From positions 4,278,001-4,342,000 of the forward strand of contig NZ_CP108677.1 in the NCBI RefSeq assembly GCF_035994945.1: a DNA stretch of 64,000 nucleotides, given 5' to 3'. Under the pieces are notes generated by a model. It saw only the letters and a list, made by a program, of their open reading frames with translations, had not been told where the DNA came from and ran no database searches. The translations under genes were made by a program, and so were the position numbers. The DNA comes from Streptomyces sp. NBC_01216. Lineage in GTDB: Bacteria > Actinomycetota > Actinomycetes > Streptomycetales > Streptomycetaceae. Positions 27,463 through 35,305 of the stretch are shown in pieces (position 1 is the stretch's first letter; each line of letters begins with the position of its first letter).

Positions 27463-28572
27463 GTGAAGCCGTCCTTCTGCCTGTGCATGATCGTCAAGAA
27501 CGAGGCCGCAGTCATCGAGCGCTGCCTCGCCTCCGTCCGCGGCCTGGTGGACACCTGGGTCATCTCCGACACCGGTTCCACGGACGGCACGCAGGACCTG
27601 ATCCGCGACACGCTCGACGGCATCCCCGGAGAGCTGCGCGAGGAGCCCTGGGCGAACTTCGGCCACAACCGGAGCCTGAACATCGCCCACGCCCGCGAAA
27701 AGGCCGACTACCTGCTGCTCCTCGACGCCGACCACGTGATCCGCCGGGCCGGAGCCCTGCCCGAACTGACCGCCGACGCCTACCTGCTGCGGCACGCCGG
27801 CACCCTGGAGTACCGAAGCAAGCGCCTGGTCAGGGGAGACGTCCCCTGGCGCTACGAGGGTGTCACCCACGCGTACCTCACCGCCGACCGGCACCAGGCC
27901 CAGGAGGACCTCGACGCGCTCGTCATCGAGCACTTCGCCGACGGCGGCTCCCGCCACGACAAGTTCGACCGCGACGCCCGACTGCTCGGCGCCGAACTCG
28001 ACCGCGACCCCGGCAACACCCGCACGGTCTTCCACCTCGCCCGGACCATGCGCGACATGGGCCGCACCGCCGAGGCGATCGCCCTCTACGAGCGCCGCGC
28101 CCGGATGGGCGGCTGGGGCGAGGAGGTCTACCACGCGCTGCTCCAGTGCGGCATCCTCAAGGCCGACTCCGACGACCGGCCCGGGGCGATGGACGCCTTC
28201 ACCCGCGCCTGGGAAACCCGCCCGCAGCGCCTCGACGCCTGCTACGAACTGGCCGCGCGACTGCGCACGATGAGCCGGCAGCACACGGCACACGCCCTGG
28301 TCTCCACGCTCCCGGACCGGGAACAGCCGGACGACCTGCTGTTCATGCGGCCCTGGGTGGACCGCTGGGGCCTGCTGTTCGAGTTCTCGGTCACCGCCTC
28401 CTGGGTCGGGGACCTCACCGGCGCGCTCGCCGCCTGCGACCGGCTCCTCGCCCTGCCGGACCTGCCGGAACCGTACCGCGAGCAGACCCGATCCCACCGG
28501 GAGTTCGCCGTCCGGCGCCTCGCGCCCGTCCCGCACCCCGCCGGGCGCGCGAGCACACCGTCGCGGGTCTGA
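27463..28572 (+). CDS. Glycosyltransferase family 2 protein
   Basis: 369 residues from GTG 27463. The GT-A nucleotide-binding fold starts at once (LCMIVKNEAAVIERCLASV, VISDTGSTDGT) and contains the DxD-type motif LLLDADH near residue 88. The C-terminal half is helical, with TPR-like repeats (RTVFHLARTMRDMG, EAIALYERRARMGG). Transfers a sugar from a nucleotide donor to an unknown acceptor, in the cytoplasm; there is no membrane segment. The TPR-like half may bind a protein partner. Upstream GGAAG is a weak ribosome site. Confidence 0.8.
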   Translation: MKPSFCLCMIVKNEAAVIERCLASVRGLVDTWVISDTGSTDGTQDLIRDTLDGIPGELREEPWANFGHNRSLNIAHAREKADYLLLLDADHVIRRAGALPELTADAYLLRHAGTLEYRSKRLVRGDVPWRYEGVTHAYLTADRHQAQEDLDALVIEHFADGGSRHDKFDRDARLLGAELDRDPGNTRTVFHLARTMRDMGRTAEAIALYERRARMGGWGEEVYHALLQCGILKADSDDRPGAMDAFTRAWETRPQRLDACYELAARLRTMSRQHTAHALVSTLPDREQPDDLLFMRPWVDRWGLLFEFSVTASWVGDLTGALAACDRLLALPDLPEPYREQTRSHREFAVRRLAPVPHPAGRASTPSRV

Positions 28573-28623
28573 GCGCCCGCACGGGTGGCCTCCGACCGGT
28601 CGAAGGCCACCCGTGCGGGCGCT
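28572..28623 (+). terminator. Terminator after the glycosyltransferase gene
   Basis: Perfect 20-bp stem (28572-28591 with 28604-28623). The first base of the stem is the last base of the stop codon. Confidence 0.9.
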
Positions 28624-28720
28624 GACGCCCCGGTGGGCCGGCCGCCGGGCCCCGGCCCGGCACCCGCCGCCGGAGTACCCGGAGACGGGTGCCGGCCGTG
28701 GACCGGGCGGGCGTCCGAGG

Positions 28721-29563
28721 TCAGCCGACCCGCGCGCGGTGCTCCATCGCCTGGCGCGCCGCGCCTTCGTCGGCGTACACCTCGCACATGTGGCGGCCGT
28801 CGGGCGTGGCCGTGTGCTCCACCTCCCACAGACTCATCTCACTGCCGTCGATCAGCAGGAACGCGTGCTCGTAGAGGGTGAAACCGGCGTCCCGGCCGCT
28901 GCGCACCGGGCAGCGGCGCCCGAACGCCCGCGTGATGTGGTGCGCGAACGCCGTCCGCAGCCGGCGTGCCGTCTCCTCGTCCGGGCGGTCCGCGTTCTCC
29001 GCCCTTCGCAGCACCCGGCGCGCGTGGTCCGCGGAGTTGTCCGGCGCGTACGCCCGGGGCCGCGCGGGTATCGACCGGGACAACAGCGCGCTCAGCAGCT
29101 CGAGTTCACCGTCCTCGTCGGAGCCCCGGCGCTCGGAGCGCTCCGTGTCGCGGTCGGGCCCCGTATCGGTGGGCAGCCGGGACGCGGCCAGCCGGGCCTC
29201 GCCCTCCTCCGCGTACAGCTCGTGGTGCCGGCTGCCGCCCCGGCCGGAGTTGTGCACCAGCTCCCACAGGCTGAGCGCGGTGCCGTCGGCGAGCAGATAC
29301 GCGTGGCGGTAGGTGGCGCGACGCAGCGACGCGCTGTGGTGCGAGGAGTACAGCGTGCTGGAGTGGGCGAGCGCCGTCTGCAGGCGCTCGACCGTGGTGT
29401 CGGGCAGATCGAAGGAGTTGAGCGCCCGTCCGAGGAGCCGCTCAAGGTGCGTCTCGGTGGTCTCGTATGGATCGTGAGGATCCTGCGGATCGTTCAAGAG
29501 GGTCTCCAGGCCGTCGCCGCATGTCACTCGGTGCTTGCTTAACGTAGCCCCTGGGTCTGACAC
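28721..29563 (-). CDS. DUF6227-like conserved Streptomyces protein
   Basis: 280 residues from GTG 29563. Two related halves can be seen: TYRHAYLLADGTALSLWELVH with LYAEEGEARLAA near 95-150, and LYEHAFLLIDGSEMSLWEVEH with VYADEGAARQAM near 225-275. Each half begins with a helical segment that includes TALAHSS or TAFAHHI. I recall this family as DUF6227, found only in Streptomyces and relatives. No known function. The acidic linker between the halves is variable. No signal or membrane segment. Confidence 0.7.
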   Translation of the reverse strand: MSDPGATLSKHRVTCGDGLETLLNDPQDPHDPYETTETHLERLLGRALNSFDLPDTTVERLQTALAHSSTLYSSHHSASLRRATYRHAYLLADGTALSLWELVHNSGRGGSRHHELYAEEGEARLAASRLPTDTGPDRDTERSERRGSDEDGELELLSALLSRSIPARPRAYAPDNSADHARRVLRRAENADRPDEETARRLRTAFAHHITRAFGRRCPVRSGRDAGFTLYEHAFLLIDGSEMSLWEVEHTATPDGRHMCEVYADEGAARQAMEHRARVG

Positions 29564-29719
29564 CGTGTCCGGGGTTCGGCAAAACGAAGGGCGCGCGGGG
29601 GAAGTTCCCGCCCCCCTGGAGGGGCTTGCGCGGGGGATCGCGTAACTCCCCTGCGTGTCAAGGGAGTCGAGCGTGGCGGCTGGTCTCCGAGGGGGTGCGG
29701 AGACGCCCGGGGCGGGCCC

Positions 29720-30772
29720 TCAAACGCCGTCCCCGTACAGCTCGCGGTAGGCCGGAAAGGTACCCCCCGGACCCGAGGAGCCCTCGGTCGTCGCGAGGAC
29801 CGCCTGGACGATCGCCCGGGTCACCGTGTCCGCGCCCGCGGCCAGCACGTCGTTGAGGGCGAGCGGCCCCGGCCCGGGAGGCAGCGCCCGCTCCCCGGTC
29901 GCGAGAGCGAAGACCGTGTCCCCGTCGTTCATCAGGTGCACGGGGCGGATCGCGCGGGCGATCCCGTCGTGCGCCGTTCCCGCCAGCTTCTGGGCCTGCG
30001 CGCGGGTGAGGGCGGCGTCGGTGGCGACGACCGCGAGCGTGGTGTTCAGCGGCGGCGCGGTGCTCGTCGCGCGGGCCTCCGCGAGGCGGCGCCGTGCCGC
30101 CTCGTGCACCGCCGGTTCGGGGTAGTGCGGCCGGCCCTGGAGGTACGCGCCGTAGAGGACACCGGTCTCCGGATCGACCGCCGAGCCGACCGCGTTGACG
30201 ACGACGAGGGCGCCGACCGTGAGGCCCGACTCCAGGCGGGTTCCGGCCGTGCCGACCCCGCCCCTGAGGCCGCCGACGACGGCTCCGGTGCCCGCGCCGA
30301 CGGCTCCCGTCTCCACCCGCGCGTGCGGCTCGGTCGCCGCGGCGGCCTCCACCGCGGCCCGGCCTGTCCCGGCGTCGGGGCGGGCCCGGAAGTCCCCGCC
30401 CCGTCCGAGGTCGAAGACACAGGCGGCGGGAACGACCGGCACGACGTGCGCGGGGTCCGGACCGACCCGCACGCCGCGGTGCCGCTCCTCCAGCCAGGCC
30501 ATCACGCCGGCGGCCGACTCCAGGCCGTAGGCGCTGCCACCGGTCAGGACCACGGCCTCGACCCGCTCGACCACGTTGCGCGGGTCGAGCGCGTCCGTCT
30601 CCCGGGTGCCGGGGCCGCCCCCGCGTACGTCCACGGCCGCCACCACCCCACCCTCGGGGGCGAGGACGACGGTGGTGCCGCTGAGGGTGTTCGGCCCCGC
30701 CAGGCGCGCGTGGCCGACGCGTAGCCCGGCCACGTCCGTGAGGGCGTCGTGCGGTGCGGATCGCTTCGCCAT
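29720..30772 (-). CDS. P1-family peptidase (DmpA/BapA-like, Ntn hydrolase)
   Basis: 350 residues from ATG 30772, with AGGGAA upstream. The family N-terminus LTDVAGLRVGHA and the fold core (VVLTGGSAYGLESAAGVMAWLEE, VVNAVGSAVDPETG) are clear. Self-cleavage and the new N-terminal nucleophile should lie at LN|TTLAVVATDA, near residue 256; as in some actinobacterial members it uses Thr after Asn instead of the Gly-Ser of DmpA. Acts as an aminopeptidase/amidase on small peptides. Probably cytoplasmic. Confidence 0.87.
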   Translation of the reverse strand: MAKRSAPHDALTDVAGLRVGHARLAGPNTLSGTTVVLAPEGGVVAAVDVRGGGPGTRETDALDPRNVVERVEAVVLTGGSAYGLESAAGVMAWLEERHRGVRVGPDPAHVVPVVPAACVFDLGRGGDFRARPDAGTGRAAVEAAAATEPHARVETGAVGAGTGAVVGGLRGGVGTAGTRLESGLTVGALVVVNAVGSAVDPETGVLYGAYLQGRPHYPEPAVHEAARRRLAEARATSTAPPLNTTLAVVATDAALTRAQAQKLAGTAHDGIARAIRPVHLMNDGDTVFALATGERALPPGPGPLALNDVLAAGADTVTRAIVQAVLATTEGSSGPGGTFPAYRELYGDGV

Positions 30773-30875
30773 GTTTCCCTGGGTACCACGCCGGTCGGCT
30801 CCGTGCCGAGCCCCGGGCACCCGCGGCACCGGCCGGCCAAGACGCTCCCCGCTCCGGTGCCGCGGTCCTCGTCGC

Positions 30876-32054
30876 TCAGGAGGCTTCTCCCGGGCCGGTC
30901 GCGGGCCGGCGCGTGCTCAGCGTCACGCCGACGGCGACCGTCGCCGCCGCGACCAGACCGGCCGCGAGCACCGCCCAATGGCCGGCGAACGAGCACATCA
31001 ACAGGGCGAACGCCGATACCGGCAGCACGAGTTGCTGGGCGATGCCGATCTTGTAGTAGCGGGCGTGCAGGACCCAGACACAGAGCAGGAAGAGCGCCGA
31101 CGGGATCGTCACCGCCGAGGAGGCGGCGAGCCTGGAGATGTGTGCCTCGCCCACGGCCTGCTCCACGGCGATCTCGATACCGGCGCCGATGGCGGCGGCG
31201 GAGGCGAAGATCAGGTAGTGGCCGTAGCCCCACAGGAAGCCCTGGCGGTTGGAGGTGAGGCGGTCGTGAGCGGGGACGACGAAGTAGATCCACCATGCCG
31301 AGAACACGATGAGCAGTCCGCCTGCGGCGATCGGGAGCAGTTCGCCGAGGGCGTCGTTCTCCTTGACCCCGGACTTCACGGCGACGGTGGACGCCGCGAT
31401 CGTCTCGCCCAGGACGATGATGGTGAACAGGCCGTAGCGTTCGGCGATGTGGTGGGGGTGCCAGTGCGTCGGGGACCTCCGCTCCGCGTACACCGGTACG
31501 GCCATCTCGGCGATCGCCATGACGAGGAAGACCCAGGGCAGGGCGGGCTCGGGCGCGAAGAGGAGAGCGGTCCAGCCGACCTGGCAGAGGGCGACCCCGC
31601 CCGCGTACCGAAGGCAGGTCGCGCGCTCGGCGGGACTCGTGCCGTGGTGGGCCGCGCGCAGCCACTGGGAGGCCAGCGCGAGCCGCATGACGACGTAGCC
31701 CAACCAGACGACGAAGAAGTCGTGGTCCTCGAAGGCGCGCGAGATCCCGGCGGCCAGGATGAGGACACCGGTGATCTGGACGAAGGTGACGACGCGGTAG
31801 AGGACGTCGTCGTTGTCGTAGGCGGAGGCGAACCAGGTGAAGTTCATCCAGGCCCACCAGATCGCGAAGAAGACCATCGCGTAGTCGAGGATCCCCTCCC
31901 CGGCGTGGCCCCCGGCGACCGCGTGCACGAGTTCCGCGCCCGCCTGGGCGACGGCGACGACGAAGCAGAGGTCGAAGAAGAGCTCGAGCGGGGTGGCGGC
32001 GCGGTGGGACTCGCCGCGGGAACGCGCGATGAGCGGCAGGAACGGTTGCGTCAT
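30876..32054 (-). CDS. Low temperature requirement protein A (LtrA) family membrane protein
   Basis: 392 residues from ATG 32054. Starts with a short polar lead, then TPLELFFDLCFVVAVAQ, the family signature, and some eleven to twelve membrane helices with conserved polar residues (YDNDD, HHIAERYGLFTIIVLGETI). LtrA proteins are widespread but their function is unknown. The frame extends further upstream as Arg/Gly-rich sequence, which I leave out. Same strand as the P1 peptidase, with a 103-base gap. Confidence 0.85.
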   Translation of the reverse strand: MTQPFLPLIARSRGESHRAATPLELFFDLCFVVAVAQAGAELVHAVAGGHAGEGILDYAMVFFAIWWAWMNFTWFASAYDNDDVLYRVVTFVQITGVLILAAGISRAFEDHDFFVVWLGYVVMRLALASQWLRAAHHGTSPAERATCLRYAGGVALCQVGWTALLFAPEPALPWVFLVMAIAEMAVPVYAERRSPTHWHPHHIAERYGLFTIIVLGETIAASTVAVKSGVKENDALGELLPIAAGGLLIVFSAWWIYFVVPAHDRLTSNRQGFLWGYGHYLIFASAAAIGAGIEIAVEQAVGEAHISRLAASSAVTIPSALFLLCVWVLHARYYKIGIAQQLVLPVSAFALLMCSFAGHWAVLAAGLVAAATVAVGVTLSTRRPATGPGEAS

Positions 32055-32171
32055 GTGCTCCAGGACACCAGAGCGCGGCCTTGCGCCGCTTCCACGGCGC
32101 GCGGAGCCGTGCCCGCGGCCCGCCTTGCGTCCACTCCGCCGCCGGCCGCCCCGCGGGCGTACCCTGAAAGC

Positions 32172-32384
32172 ATGAGCACCGCCCCCGCCCACGGACCGCG
32201 AGACGCGAAGCAGTCCGACGACGCACCGTCTTCCCGACCCAGGCCGGCACTGATCTTCGACGATCCACTGGACCGGCAGTCAGCGGACGATACGGACCGC
32301 GGGTGGGGCGAGCGGCCCGCAGGTGGCGGCGGCGCCGCGGATCTCGCGCGCTTCCTCGACGAGAAGCCGCCGCACCACCTCTGA
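32172..32384 (+). CDS. Small conserved actinobacterial protein, function unknown
   Basis: 70 residues from ATG 32172. Very polar, acidic and proline-rich, with the core PALIFDDPLDRQSADDTDRGWGE and a C-terminal DLARFLDEKPPHH. I recognise this pattern from small uncharacterised Streptomyces proteins. It is divergent from ltrA and convergent with mscL. Probably intrinsically disordered. No ribosome site stands out, so confidence is moderate. Confidence 0.6.
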   Translation: MSTAPAHGPRDAKQSDDAPSSRPRPALIFDDPLDRQSADDTDRGWGERPAGGGGAADLARFLDEKPPHHL

Positions 32385-32450
32385 CACCGGCGCGGCCCGG
32401 TTCGGGCGGTGGGCGCGACCGGCCCGCGGGATCGGTGGGGACTACCCGGC

Positions 32451-32957
32451 CTACAGCGTCTTGGGCGGGCTCCCCGCGCCGCCGGCCTCCGGGCCCGAGT
32501 TCGGTCCACGCTGGGCGACCAGCGCGTCGCGGATCTCCTTGAGCACCTCCAGTTCGCTGATCTCCAGCGTCTCCTGGACGCCTTCCTTCGCCTTCTCGTG
32601 GGCGGCCCGCTTGGCGAGGAACCTCGCCATCGGCAGGACCATCAGGAAGTAGACGACGGCCGCGGTGATCAGGAAGCTCAGCACGGCGCTGAGGACCAGG
32701 CCCCACGCGATCGGGATTCCGGAGACCACGTTGCCGGCGTCGTCCACCTCGCAGGGGCCCTTGAGACAGGACGAGTAGCTCTCCAGGTCCTTCGTCCCGA
32801 AGGCGCCGACCAGCGGGTTGATGACACCCCTGACCACCGCGTTCACGATGTTCGTGAACGCGGCGCCCACGACCACCGCGACCGCCAGATCGATCACGTT
32901 GCCGCGTGTCAGGAAGGCCTTGAAGCCAGCCAGCACGCTTTCGTTCTTCGGGCTCAC
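32451..32957 (-). CDS. mscL: Large-conductance mechanosensitive channel MscL
   Basis: 168 residues. GTG 32957 is preferred because GAAAGG lies seven bases upstream and the family begins here (SPKNESVLAGFKAFLTRGNVIDLAVAVVVGAAF); an ATG at 32996 would add 13 residues. Two membrane helices, TM1 with NVIDLAVAVVVG and TM2 near 80-105, enclose a periplasmic loop with two cysteines (SSCLKGPCE). The C-terminal helix and low-complexity tail are longer than in E. coli. Forms a homopentamer that releases solutes on hypo-osmotic shock. Confidence 0.93.
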   Translation of the reverse strand: MSPKNESVLAGFKAFLTRGNVIDLAVAVVVGAAFTNIVNAVVRGVINPLVGAFGTKDLESYSSCLKGPCEVDDAGNVVSGIPIAWGLVLSAVLSFLITAAVVYFLMVLPMARFLAKRAAHEKAKEGVQETLEISELEVLKEIRDALVAQRGPNSGPEAGGAGSPPKTL

Positions 32958-33068
32958 CCGGATGCCTTTCGCCGTATGTGTGGGGGGTGTTGCCATTACG
33001 CCGCGATCGGCGCGAAAAGGTCCAATCCGTACACACGTATCGGTTACTTGACAGATCGTCAGTGCGAA

Positions 33069-33830
33069 TCAGCACAGGATCACCGCCAGTGGGGACGACA
33101 TCCCGGCGCCCGCCAGGGCGGTCGCCGTCGGCCGGGGGACGGACAGCACGACCAGCGCCCCGCGCCCCGTGGCGTCCGGGCCACCATCCCTGTCCGGCCC
33201 CGGGCGGGGGACCTCGGCGACCCGCACGCCCGTGGCGACGACCCGCGCCTCGCCGTCCTGGTGCGGGCCGGGCGGCGCGGCGATCACGTCCACCCGGTCT
33301 CCCGGGCGCAGTAGCCGTACCGTCGCCGCGTCCGCGATCCGTACCGGAGCCGACACCAACCGCACCGCGGGCGGTTTCCGCTGCGCGGGCGGGGCGTGCG
33401 GCGTCGGCGGTCCGGCGGGCACCGCCCCCGCCCCCGCCCCGGTCGCCCCGCTGACCGCGAGCGCCGCCGCCGCCAGGGCGAGCACCCCGGACGGTGTCCC
33501 GCGCCCGCGCCGCAGCAGGCGCCGCACGCGCAGCCGCCCCCGCCCTCGGACCCGGAGCGGTTCGAAGTGCGGTACCCCGCGGGTCTCGGGAACGGCGGAG
33601 AAGGTGAGAGGGGACGGGTACGCCGGAGAGGGAGGAGGCGGCGAAGAGACCGCCGGGTACGGCGCGGCCGGGAAGGGCGGGGGTGGCGCCGTGTACGGAG
33701 CCACCGGGCCCGAGGGCGAGGGCGCGGTCGAGGAATCGGAGGGGGGGAAGGCGGCGAAGGGAGGGGGAGCGGCCGAGGGAGAAGCGGCATGGGGGGAAGC
33801 GGCCGAGGGGGAGGAAGGCGAAGGCGTCAT
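33069..33830 (-). CDS. CpaB/RcpC-like SAF-domain protein with proline-rich N-terminus
   Basis: About 253 residues. The first 80 are Pro/Ser/Ala-rich, then come an Arg-rich patch (RGRGRLRVRRLLRRG), one membrane helix (GVLALAAAALAVSGATGA), and an external SAF-like module with VRLVSAPVRIADAATVRLLRPGDRVDVIAA. That module is typical of Flp-pilus assembly proteins CpaB/RcpC, but no other pilus genes are near. The start is uncertain: ATG 33830 or GTG 33842. Expected to be anchored in the cytoplasmic membrane. Confidence 0.65.
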   Translation of the reverse strand: MTPSPSSPSAASPHAASPSAAPPPFAAFPPSDSSTAPSPSGPVAPYTAPPPPFPAAPYPAVSSPPPPSPAYPSPLTFSAVPETRGVPHFEPLRVRGRGRLRVRRLLRRGRGTPSGVLALAAAALAVSGATGAGAGAVPAGPPTPHAPPAQRKPPAVRLVSAPVRIADAATVRLLRPGDRVDVIAAPPGPHQDGEARVVATGVRVAEVPRPGPDRDGGPDATGRGALVVLSVPRPTATALAGAGMSSPLAVILC

Positions 33831-33966
33831 GGTGGGCACCACCCGTCAGGCGTCGAGTTCCCCGGACCGTCCGGGGAACGTCCACCGTCCCGTCTCCGCC
33901 GGAATCCCGCTCCGGCCTGTGGACGGCCCGCCGCCTGTGGACAACTCCCTCACCCCCTCGGGCGCT

Positions 33967-34818
33967 TTACGGCAGTTCGATCCCCAGGTCCCAGCCGTCG
34001 TGCGCATGGGTGCACAGGCAGTCCCGGTCCGCCGTGTCCGGCAGCGCCCCCACCGCGTCGAAGAGGACCTCGCGCAGTCGGCCGACGTTCGCGCCGAACA
34101 CCCGGAGCACCTCCGTGTGGGAGACGCCCTCGCCGGTCTCCGCGCCCGCGTCCAGGTCGGTGACCAGCGCCAGCGAGGTGTAGCAGAGTCCCAGTTCACG
34201 GGCGAGGACGGCCTCCGGGTGTCCGGTCATCCCGACGACCGACCAGCCGGCTGCCGCGTGCCAGCGGGACTCCGCCCGTGTCGAGAACCTCGGCCCCTCC
34301 ACCACGACCATCGTGCCGCCGTCCACCGGCTCCCAGCCCTTCCCGCGTGCCGCCTTCAGGGCCACCCGCCGGCCGTCGGGGCAGTAGGGGTCGGCGAACG
34401 TGGTGTGCACGACGTTCGGTGTGGCGCCGCCCCAGGCCGTCGGGAGCGGCTCCCCGTCGAAGTAGGTCTGCGCCCGTGTCTTCGTCCGGTCGACGAGCTG
34501 GTCCGGGACGACCAGGGTCCCCGGACCGTACTCCTCGCGCAGTCCGCCCACCGCGCACGGCCCGAGCACCTGTCGTACGCCGAGGGAGCGCAGTGCCCAC
34601 AGGTTGGCGCGGTAGTTGATCCGGTGTGGCGGCAGTGTGTGGCCGCGGCCGTGCCGGGGCAGGAACGCCACCCGCCGGTCGGCGATCTCGCCGAGGAAGA
34701 GGGAGTCGCTCGGGTTGCCGTACGGGGTGTCCACGGACACCTCCGTCACGTCCTCCAGGAAGGAGTAGAAGCCGGAGCCGCCGATCACGCCGATATCCGC
34801 GAAAGCCTTGGTCGCCAT
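33967..34818 (-). CDS. mtnP: S-methyl-5'-thioadenosine phosphorylase
   Basis: 283 residues from ATG 34818. IGVIGGSGFY (phosphate site), FLPRHGRGHTLPPHRINYRANLWAL, FSTRAESR and GMTGHPEAVLARELGLCYTSLALVTDLDAG are classical MTAP blocks. Splits MTA with phosphate into adenine and 5-methylthioribose-1-phosphate in methionine salvage. No Shine-Dalgarno is present; TAATCT at -13 to -8 suggests a nearly leaderless message. Lies downstream of fmdB, separated from it by a terminator. Confidence 0.92.
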   Translation of the reverse strand: MATKAFADIGVIGGSGFYSFLEDVTEVSVDTPYGNPSDSLFLGEIADRRVAFLPRHGRGHTLPPHRINYRANLWALRSLGVRQVLGPCAVGGLREEYGPGTLVVPDQLVDRTKTRAQTYFDGEPLPTAWGGATPNVVHTTFADPYCPDGRRVALKAARGKGWEPVDGGTMVVVEGPRFSTRAESRWHAAAGWSVVGMTGHPEAVLARELGLCYTSLALVTDLDAGAETGEGVSHTEVLRVFGANVGRLREVLFDAVGALPDTADRDCLCTHAHDGWDLGIELP

Positions 34819-34847
34819 GAAGGTCAGATTAACTGCCGGCGACAGGG

Positions 34848-34882
34848 CGAAAGCCCCGCCGCGGTGCGCGGCAGGGCTTTCG
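34848..34882 (-). terminator. Terminator after the fmdB-like gene
   Basis: 16-bp stem (34848-34863 with 34867-34882) with a 3-base loop. On the minus-strand transcript the only irregular pair is a U-G wobble, while on the plus strand it would be an A-C mismatch, so it is built for the leftward fmdB message, whose stop is 22 bases away. Confidence 0.85.
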
Positions 34883-34904
34883 TGAGTACGGGGCCGGATC
34901 CGGC

Positions 34905-35237
34905 TCAGGCGGCCGAGCTTGTGCTCGACGCGCCGGACGAGCCGGAGCCCGAGGACGTGCTCGACGAAGCGGCGGGCTTCGCGTCGGACGACGAGGGCGA
35001 GGCGGACGACGTGTTCGCCGAGGGCGACTTCGAGGCGGCCGGCGAGCTGCTGGACGACGAGCCGCGGCTGTCGTTCCGGTAGAAGCCGGAACCCTTGAAG
35101 ACGATGCCGACGGCGGAGAACACCTTCTTCAGGCGCCCCTGGCAGCCGGGGCACTCGGTCAGCGCGTCATCGGTGAACTTCTGCACCGCCTCGAGGCCCT
35201 CGCCGCACTCGGTGCACTGGTACTGGTAGGTCGGCAC
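34905..35237 (-). CDS. FmdB-family zinc-ribbon regulatory protein
   Basis: 110 residues; GTG 35237 follows AGGAGG. The N-terminal half is a complete zinc ribbon: YQYQCTECG, then CPGCQG, with FSAVGIVFKGSGFYRND. The C-terminal 50 residues are almost only Ser, Ala, Pro and Thr with a few acids and look disordered. FmdB proteins are assumed regulatory, but mechanism and partner are unknown. A CIRCE operator lies directly upstream, so expression probably rises with heat or protein-folding stress through HrcA. Confidence 0.87.
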   Translation of the reverse strand: MPTYQYQCTECGEGLEAVQKFTDDALTECPGCQGRLKKVFSAVGIVFKGSGFYRNDSRGSSSSSSPAASKSPSANTSSASPSSSDAKPAASSSTSSGSGSSGASSTSSAA

Positions 35238-35249
35238 TTGTCTTCCTCC

Positions 35250-35275
35250 TGGCACTCACACTCATCGAGTGCTAA
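35250..35275 (-). promoter_or_regulatory. CIRCE operator (HrcA site) upstream of fmdB-like gene
   Basis: Read on the minus strand: TTAGCACTC, a 9-base spacer, then GAGTGCCA. The inner six bases of each arm are a perfect inverted repeat, and the element fits the CIRCE consensus (TTAGCACTC-N9-GAGTGCTAA) with two mismatches in the second arm. It lies 12 bases upstream of the GTG and overlaps the expected 5' leader. Confidence 0.85.
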
Positions 35276-35305
35276 CGACGATCCATAGTGACCTATTCCG
35301 CGGGT

